Part shown: positions 22,782 through 26,756 of the stretch, piece after piece
Layout: each line of letters opens with the position of its first letter
How positions within the stretch are numbered: the stretch's first letter is position 1
Origin: Xanthomonas translucens pv. translucens DSM 18974
Lineage (GTDB): Bacteria; Pseudomonadota; Gammaproteobacteria; Xanthomonadales; Xanthomonadaceae
DNA length: 26,756 nt
Direction of reading: 5' to 3'
NCBI RefSeq assembly: GCF_000331775.1
Contig: NZ_CAPJ01000040.1
Location: 1-26,756 of the forward strand
Notes under the pieces: model-generated
What the model was told of the DNA's origin: nothing
Databases searched by the model: none
What the model saw: only the letters and a program-made list of their open reading frames with translations
Translations under genes and position numbers: made by a program

Positions 22782-22942
22782 GACGGGCGGACTCCATCGT
22801 GGAAGGGGAGGTGCGGCATGCGCCGGGGGTGCCGCGCACGCGTTGGCGGTACCTGCATGCGGCCGCACCGCCGATCCCCCGTCGGCGCTGGCGCATGCCG
22901 CCGATGCAGACTAGGCAGCGCGGCGTGTGGCGTGTGGCGACA

Positions 22943-22956
22943 TTGATCCTGATCAA
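22943..22956. promoter_or_regulatory. FNR/ANR binding site
   Basis: TTGATCCTGATCAA is a perfect match to the FNR/ANR consensus TTGAT-N4-ATCAA. It lies 35 bp upstream of the hemN start codon, fitting oxygen-responsive control of this gene, as known for hemN in other proteobacteria. Confidence 0.85.
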
Positions 22957-22990
22957 GGCCGGGCCGCGGCGGCTGCAGATACTGGCGTCC

Positions 22991-23747
22991 ATGGACATCC
23001 TCACCGCTCCCGATCCTGCCGCCGCCTGGGACTTCGACGCCGAGCTGCTGCGCCGCTACGATCGTCCCGGCCCGCGCTACACCTCGTATCCGACCGCGAC
23101 GCATTTCCAGGCCGGCTTCGGCCCGGCGCAGCTGTTCGCGGCGGTGCAGGCCAGCGATCCGGCACGGCCGCTGTCGCTGTACGTGCATGTGCCGTTCTGC
23201 CGCAGCCCGTGTTTCTACTGCGGCTGCAACCGGGTGATCACCCGCGATGTCGGCAAGGGGCGCGCCTACGTGCAGCGCGTGTTGCGCGAGGCGGCGATGA
23301 TGGCCGCCTGCCTGTTCCTGGCCCCTGAATTGCTTGGCGAACTGCTGCAGGGCCTGCGCGTGTTGTTACGCTTCAGCGAACAGCCAGAACCAGCGCGCGC
23401 TGCCGGCCTTAGAGGCGGCGGTCGATGCCGGCGACAGCCCGGTGCTGCGCGGCCTGCGGCTCAGCGCCGACGATGCGCTGCGCGCGGAGCTGATCCAGCA
23501 GCTGATGTGCCAGGGGCGCGCCGACGTCGCCGCGCTGGCGCAGCGCCACGCCATCGACTTCGCGACCTATTTTCACGACGAGCTGCAGGCGCTGGCGCCA
23601 TTGTGCGCCGACGGCCTGGCCGACTACCGCGACGGCACGATCCAGGCTACCGCGCGCGGGCGCCCGCTGCTGCGCTTGATCGCAATGTGCTTCGACCGCT
23701 ACCTGCGCCAGCCGGCGCAGCCTGCGCCCTATTCGCGGGCGATCTGA
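22991..23747 (+). pseudogene. hemN: hemN, oxygen-independent coproporphyrinogen III oxidase, internally deleted and frameshifted
   Basis: HemN decarboxylates coproporphyrinogen III without oxygen in haem synthesis, using a radical-SAM iron-sulfur cluster. From MDILTAPDPAAAWDFDAELL the N-terminal part is intact through LYVHVPFCRSPCFYCGCNRVI (cluster cysteines 70, 74, 77) to about residue 109 (LREAAMMAACLF, near 23317). Then about 55 bp of unrelated sequence follows, and homology resumes from about 23379 in another frame as SQNQRALPALEAAVDAGDSP...GLRLSADDALRAELIQQLMC, ending CFDRYLRQPAQPAPYSRAI at 23747, the normal C terminus. About 220 of the usual about 460 residues are missing. The remaining halves are in different frames, so no active enzyme is expected. 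The FNR box upstream and the terminator downstream are kept. Confidence 0.88.
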
Positions 23748-23782
23748 GCGACGCCCGCCGACAGGTTCACCGTTTGCCGAGT

Positions 23783-23823
23783 GGCATCCCCGGTCTCGTC
23801 GTGGCGGCGATGCCGGGGCTTTT
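23783..23823 (+). terminator. Probable terminator after hemN
   Basis: GGCATC/GATGCC or CCCCGG/CCGGGG can pair (23783-23793 with 23809-23818), followed by CTTTTG. The two alternative stems overlap, so only one forms at a time. It lies 36 bp after the hemN stop. Confidence 0.5.
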
Positions 23824-23892
23824 GTCTGGTGGGTGTAGCGCCGTGGCGGCTTGTATGGCGTTCGACTGCGATTGCGCGCGCCGAAACGCAGA

Positions 23893-23979
23893 TGGTGCCC
23901 GGAGCCGGAATCGAACCGGCATGGGGTCGCCCCCGGCGGATTTTAAGTCCGATGCGTCTACCAGTTTCGCCATCCGGGC
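23893..23979 (-). tRNA. leuZ: tRNA-Leu(UAA)
   Basis: 87 nt including CCA, with acceptor stem GCCCGGA / TCCGGGC, anticodon loop ACTTAAAAT (anticodon UAA), a class II long variable arm (CCGGGGGCGACCCC) and T loop GGTTCGAATCC. It is on the same strand as tRNA-Gly and tRNA-Cys but separated from them by the hemN region. Confidence 0.97.
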
Positions 23980-24133
23980 CTGGTGCCGCTAGCGTGCCTG
24001 ATTGTGTCCGAATTGGGAACCGCGCGTGGCGCCGGCGCGGCATGCGGCGCGGCGGCATCTGCTTGAGATCTGCCCGAAAGGAGCACGAAAGACAACCGGC
24101 CTAGGCTCTGCCCGAATTAGCCGGAGAGCCGCC

Positions 24134-24826
24134 TTGCGCGTCCAGTGGAAAATTCTTTGCGATTTCGACGGTACCGTGTCGCTGCAGGACGTGACCGATA
24201 CCTTGCTCGAGCGCCTCGGCCAGCCCGGCTGGCGCGCGCTGGAAGACGATTGGGTGGCCGGGCGCATCGGCGCGCGCGAGTGCATGAGCGGCCAGGTGGC
24301 GCTGCTCGACGGCGACGTGGACGCGCTGCACCGGGTGCTCGACGAGGTGCGCATCGACCCGGCGTTCGTGCGCTTCGTCGATCTGGCGCGCTATCTTGGC
24401 ATGCCGCTGAGCATCGTCAGCGATGGTCTGGATTACCCGATCGCACGGATCCTGGCGCGGCACGGCCTGCATCAGCTGCCGATCATCGCCAACCGCCTGC
24501 TGCGCACCGATGCCGGGCAATGGCGCATGGCCTCGCCGCACGCGCAGCCCGATTGCGCCAGCGGCACCTGCAAGTGCGCAGTCATGGCCCAGCAGGAACC
24601 GGCGCGTTCCACCCTGCTGATCGGTGACGGCCGCTCCGATTTCTGCGTGGCCGGCAAGGCCGATCTGGTCTTCGCCAAGGACGGCCTTTTGCGCCATTGC
24701 CGCGCCAGCGGCATCGCCCACCGCGCGATCGACGGGTTCGACGACGCCATCTCCCTGCTGCACGAACTCGTCGCGCCTGCTGTCGCCAGCGCGCGCTTCC
24801 CACTCCCCGTTCCCCAACGAGCTTGA
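24134..24826 (+). CDS. MtnX-like HAD-IB family phosphatase
   Basis: 230 residues. The TTG at 24134 is chosen because GGAGAG lies 5-7 nt upstream and the HAD nucleophile motif then comes at residue 10: KILCDFDGT (Asp10, Asp12). Motif II is SIVSDG (Ser96), motif III/IV is LLIGDGRSDFCVAGKADLVFAK (Asp165, Asp169). The cap region has the MtnX/PSP-like layout. The sequence CASGTCKCAV around 142-150 is the C-x-G-x-C-K-C signature seen in MtnX-like proteins. MtnX acts in methionine salvage on a diketo-phosphate, but no other salvage gene is nearby, so the substrate is uncertain. The gene is followed after 5 bp by a class III aminotransferase and is probably cotranscribed with it. Confidence 0.88.
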   Translation: MRVQWKILCDFDGTVSLQDVTDTLLERLGQPGWRALEDDWVAGRIGARECMSGQVALLDGDVDALHRVLDEVRIDPAFVRFVDLARYLGMPLSIVSDGLDYPIARILARHGLHQLPIIANRLLRTDAGQWRMASPHAQPDCASGTCKCAVMAQQEPARSTLLIGDGRSDFCVAGKADLVFAKDGLLRHCRASGIAHRAIDGFDDAISLLHELVAPAVASARFPLPVPQRA

Positions 24827-24831
24827 TCCCC

Positions 24832-26349
24832 ATGAATCGGAATGTTCCGCTCCCCACCGCGCTTGCGCCGCTCCACGGCGATCTCGACACGCTCGATCTG
24901 GCCGCGCACGACGGCCTGCAGCCGGCCTCGCCCGATCCGGACGCGCTGCTGCGCACCGGCCCGGCCTACCACGCCGCGCTCGGCGATGCGCAGATGCTGG
25001 CCGACGAGGCCGAGTACTGCTCGTTCGGCGACACCGTGCACTACAGCGAACCACCGCGGATCTTCGCGCACTGCGACGGCAGCTATCTGTACGACACCGA
25101 GGAGGTGCCGTACCTGGACCTGCAGATGTGGTATTCGGCGGTCAACTTCGGCTATGCCAATCCGCGCCTGAACGGCGCGCTGAAGCGGCAGATCGACAGC
25201 CTGCCGCAGGTGGCCAGCCAGTACCTGCACCCGACCAAGATCGAACTGGCCAAGACCATCGCCCAGGACGCGCAGCGCAAGTGGGGCCGCAAGGGCCGCG
25301 TGCATTTCAACGTCGGCGGCGCGCAGGCGGTGGAGGATTCGCTGAAGCTGGTGCGCAACGCCACGGGCGGCAAGAGCCTGATGTTCGCCTTCGAGGGCGG
25401 CTACCACGGCCGCACCCTGGGCGCTTCGGCGATCACCTCCTCGTACCGCTACCGGCGCCGCTTCGGCCATTTCGACCGCGCCCAGTTCATCGAATTCCCG
25501 TACCACTTCCGCGGGCCCAAGGGCATTTCCAAGGAAGAGTACGGCGAGCAGTGCGTGGCCAAGTTCGAGCGCCTGTTCGAGACCGAGTACAACGGCGTGT
25601 GGGATCCCAAGGCCGGGCAGTGCGAGTACGCCGCGTTCTACGTCGAGCCGATCCAGGGCACCGGGGGCTACGTGATCCCGCCGCCGAACTTCTTCACCGG
25701 CCTGAAGCGGGTGCTGGACAAGTACGGCATCCTGTTGGTGGTGGACGAGATCCAGATGGGCTTCTTCCGCACCGGCAAGCTGTGGGCGATCGAGCATTTC
25801 GGGGTGACCCCGGACGTGCTGGTGTTCGGCAAGGCGCTGACCAACGGCCTCAACCCGCTGGCCGGCGTCTGGGCGCGCGAGGAATTGATCAACCCGACCG
25901 TGTTCCCGCCGGGATCGACCCATTCCACCTTCGCCTCCAATCCGCTCGGCACCGCGGTCGGCCTGGAGACCATGCGCATGCTCGCCGAGACCGATTACGA
26001 GACGATGGTGATGGAAAAGGGCGCGCACTTCCTCGACGGCCTGCGCGACCTGCAGACGCGCCATCCGGAAATCGGCGACGTTGATGGCCTGGGCCTGGCG
26101 CTGCGCGCGGAGATCTGCCAGGCGGACGGCTTCACCCCGAACCGCAAGCTGCTCGACACGATGGTGGACATGGGCCTGGAAGGCGAGCTGCGCCACAACG
26201 GCAAGCGCATCGGCCTGGTGCTGGACGTGGGCGGTTACTACAAGAACGTGATCACCCTGGCGCCGTCGCTGCACATCAGCCACGACGAGATCGATCTGGG
26301 CTTGTCGCTGCTGGACCAGTTGCTGACCCGCGCCAAGCGGGTGGCGTGA
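24832..26349 (+). CDS. Class III PLP-dependent aminotransferase
   Basis: 505 residues from MNRNVPLPTALAPLHGDLDT. The PLP lysine is Lys334 in VLVFGKALTNGLNP; Asp305 in LLVVDEIQMGFFRTGK contacts the pyridine nitrogen; FNVGGAQAVEDSLKLVRNATG (about 159-179) and FEGGYHGRTLGASA (about 187-200) are the phosphate-binding and aromatic-stacking segments; STHSTFASNP (362-371) is the conserved Thr/Ser segment. It is longer than ornithine or GABA aminotransferases by an N-terminal extension of about 80 residues. No clear Shine-Dalgarno precedes the ATG, so it may be translated by coupling with the phosphatase gene 5 bp upstream. The substrate cannot be named. The convergent ketosynthase next door raises the idea of a pigment or secondary-metabolite context, unproven. 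Confidence 0.93.
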   Translation: MNRNVPLPTALAPLHGDLDTLDLAAHDGLQPASPDPDALLRTGPAYHAALGDAQMLADEAEYCSFGDTVHYSEPPRIFAHCDGSYLYDTEEVPYLDLQMWYSAVNFGYANPRLNGALKRQIDSLPQVASQYLHPTKIELAKTIAQDAQRKWGRKGRVHFNVGGAQAVEDSLKLVRNATGGKSLMFAFEGGYHGRTLGASAITSSYRYRRRFGHFDRAQFIEFPYHFRGPKGISKEEYGEQCVAKFERLFETEYNGVWDPKAGQCEYAAFYVEPIQGTGGYVIPPPNFFTGLKRVLDKYGILLVVDEIQMGFFRTGKLWAIEHFGVTPDVLVFGKALTNGLNPLAGVWAREELINPTVFPPGSTHSTFASNPLGTAVGLETMRMLAETDYETMVMEKGAHFLDGLRDLQTRHPEIGDVDGLGLALRAEICQADGFTPNRKLLDTMVDMGLEGELRHNGKRIGLVLDVGGYYKNVITLAPSLHISHDEIDLGLSLLDQLLTRAKRVA

Positions 26350-26354
26350 AATGG

Positions 26355-26389
26355 CGGGAGACAGCGCGTTGGCGCCGCGTTGCCTCCCG
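26355..26389. terminator. Possible bidirectional stem-loop between convergent genes
   Basis: CGGGAG / CTCCCG (26355-26360 and 26384-26389) with an inner GGCGCC lies in the 61-bp gap between the aminotransferase stop and the ketosynthase stop. There is no T tract, so termination is only suggested by position. Confidence 0.3.
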
Positions 26390-26410
26390 TCGCCTGCCGC
26401 GGCATCGGCC

Positions 26411-26756
26411 TCAGCGCGCCTCGCGCACCGCGAGCACCGCGTTGAGGCCGCCGAAGGCGAAGGAATTGCTGAGCACCGCGCGCACCTGTTGCGCGCGGGC
26501 TTGATTGGGCACGTAGTCCAGGTCGCAGTCCGGATCCGGATCGAGGAAGTTGGCGGTCGGCGGCACCCGCTGCTCGCGCAGCGCGCCGACCGCCGCGACC
26601 AGTTCCAGCGCACCGGCGGCGCCCAGCGCATGGCCATGCACCGCCTTGGTCGAACTCACCGCCAGCGCATCGGCGTGGCGGCCGAACACCTGGCGGATCG
26701 CCTGCGTCTCGCCGCCGTCGTTGGCCAGGGTGCCGGTGCCGTGGGCGTTGATGTAG
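26411..26756 (-). CDS. Beta-ketoacyl-ACP synthase (FabF/KAS II type), C-terminal part cut by window edge
   Basis: The last 114 residues of a condensing enzyme; the rest lies to the right. The visible part starts YINAHGTGTLANDGGETQAI, containing the first catalytic His (HGTGT), and goes on to SSTKAVHGHALGAAGALELV with the conserved Lys and second His. It ends LSNSFAFGGLNAVLAVREAR, the usual end of KAS II. The Cys nucleophile would be upstream, outside the window. Such an orphan KAS next to an aminotransferase and phosphatase may belong to fatty acid, aryl polyene (xanthomonadin-type) or other polyketide-like synthesis; more of the cluster would be needed to tell. It converges on the aminotransferase gene. 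Confidence 0.92.
   Translation of the reverse strand, partial: YINAHGTGTLANDGGETQAIRQVFGRHADALAVSSTKAVHGHALGAAGALELVAAVGALREQRVPPTANFLDPDPDCDLDYVPNQARAQQVRAVLSNSFAFGGLNAVLAVREAR

Noticed and set aside
24472..26637. A 721-codon minus-strand frame opposite the aminotransferase gene
   Set aside because: Mirror of strong codon bias in the aminotransferase gene; His/Val/Ala-rich with no domain, and the plus-strand gene is clear.

Overview
The window is high-GC DNA from a gammaproteobacterium, most likely Xanthomonas or a close relative in the Xanthomonadaceae. That placement rests on overall codon style, the glyW-cysT-like tRNA order and the chromosomal genes at the right, and no species can be named. 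It splits into two parts. Positions 1 to about 17873 are the tail end of an integrative and conjugative element (ICE) of the ICEclc / PFGI-1 class. Positions about 17874 to 26756 are the flanking chromosome.

ICE part, read on the minus strand from right to left: alpA, parA, a small HicA-fold gene (shi-like), a ParB-domain gene (bisD-like), a DUF2857 gene (bisC-like, FlhC-like), an STY4528-type replication protein, then a second operon (TIGR03761, DUF3158/inrR-like, ssb), then topB, a solitary cytosine-5 DNA methyltransferase, four ICE proteins without assigned function, and at the far left the broken edge of an IS5-family insertion sequence. From what I recall of ICEclc, alpA to bisC is the switch that turns on transfer, and the inrR operon is one of its targets. 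Between alpA and the ICE end lies about 760 bp without a convincing gene, then cargo: an AraC regulator divergent from an FAD monooxygenase whose partner, a siderophore-interacting flavoprotein, is frameshifted and truncated.

The ICE end is visible. An 18-bp sequence at 17856-17873 matches the 3' end of tRNA-Gly(GCC) with one mismatch. An outward-facing sigma70-type promoter lies just inside it, in the place of the ICEclc Pcirc promoter, and a Rho-independent terminator that probably belonged to the interrupted tRNA-Gly lies just outside.

Three non-coding systems inside the ICE stand out. First, the replication gene carries what looks like an origin: an AT-rich block, iteron-like repeats kept as DNA in two reading frames, and a perfect DnaA box. 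Second, a 17-bp palindrome occurs three times, only in front of the TIGR03761-inrR-ssb operon and topB, as expected of a regulon operator. Third, a 490-bp gap between the methyltransferase and the next gene holds two diverged copies of a three-hairpin unit with compensatory base changes, ending in a terminator on the minus strand: a candidate structured RNA.

Chromosome part: a UPF1-like SF1 helicase of about 1,260 residues with a long coiled-coil insert; tRNA-Cys and tRNA-Gly; two tiny membrane proteins divergent from a hemN pseudogene that keeps a perfect FNR/ANR box; tRNA-Leu(UAA); a two-gene operon (MtnX-like HAD phosphatase and class III aminotransferase); and the C-terminal end of a FabF-type ketosynthase on the opposite strand.
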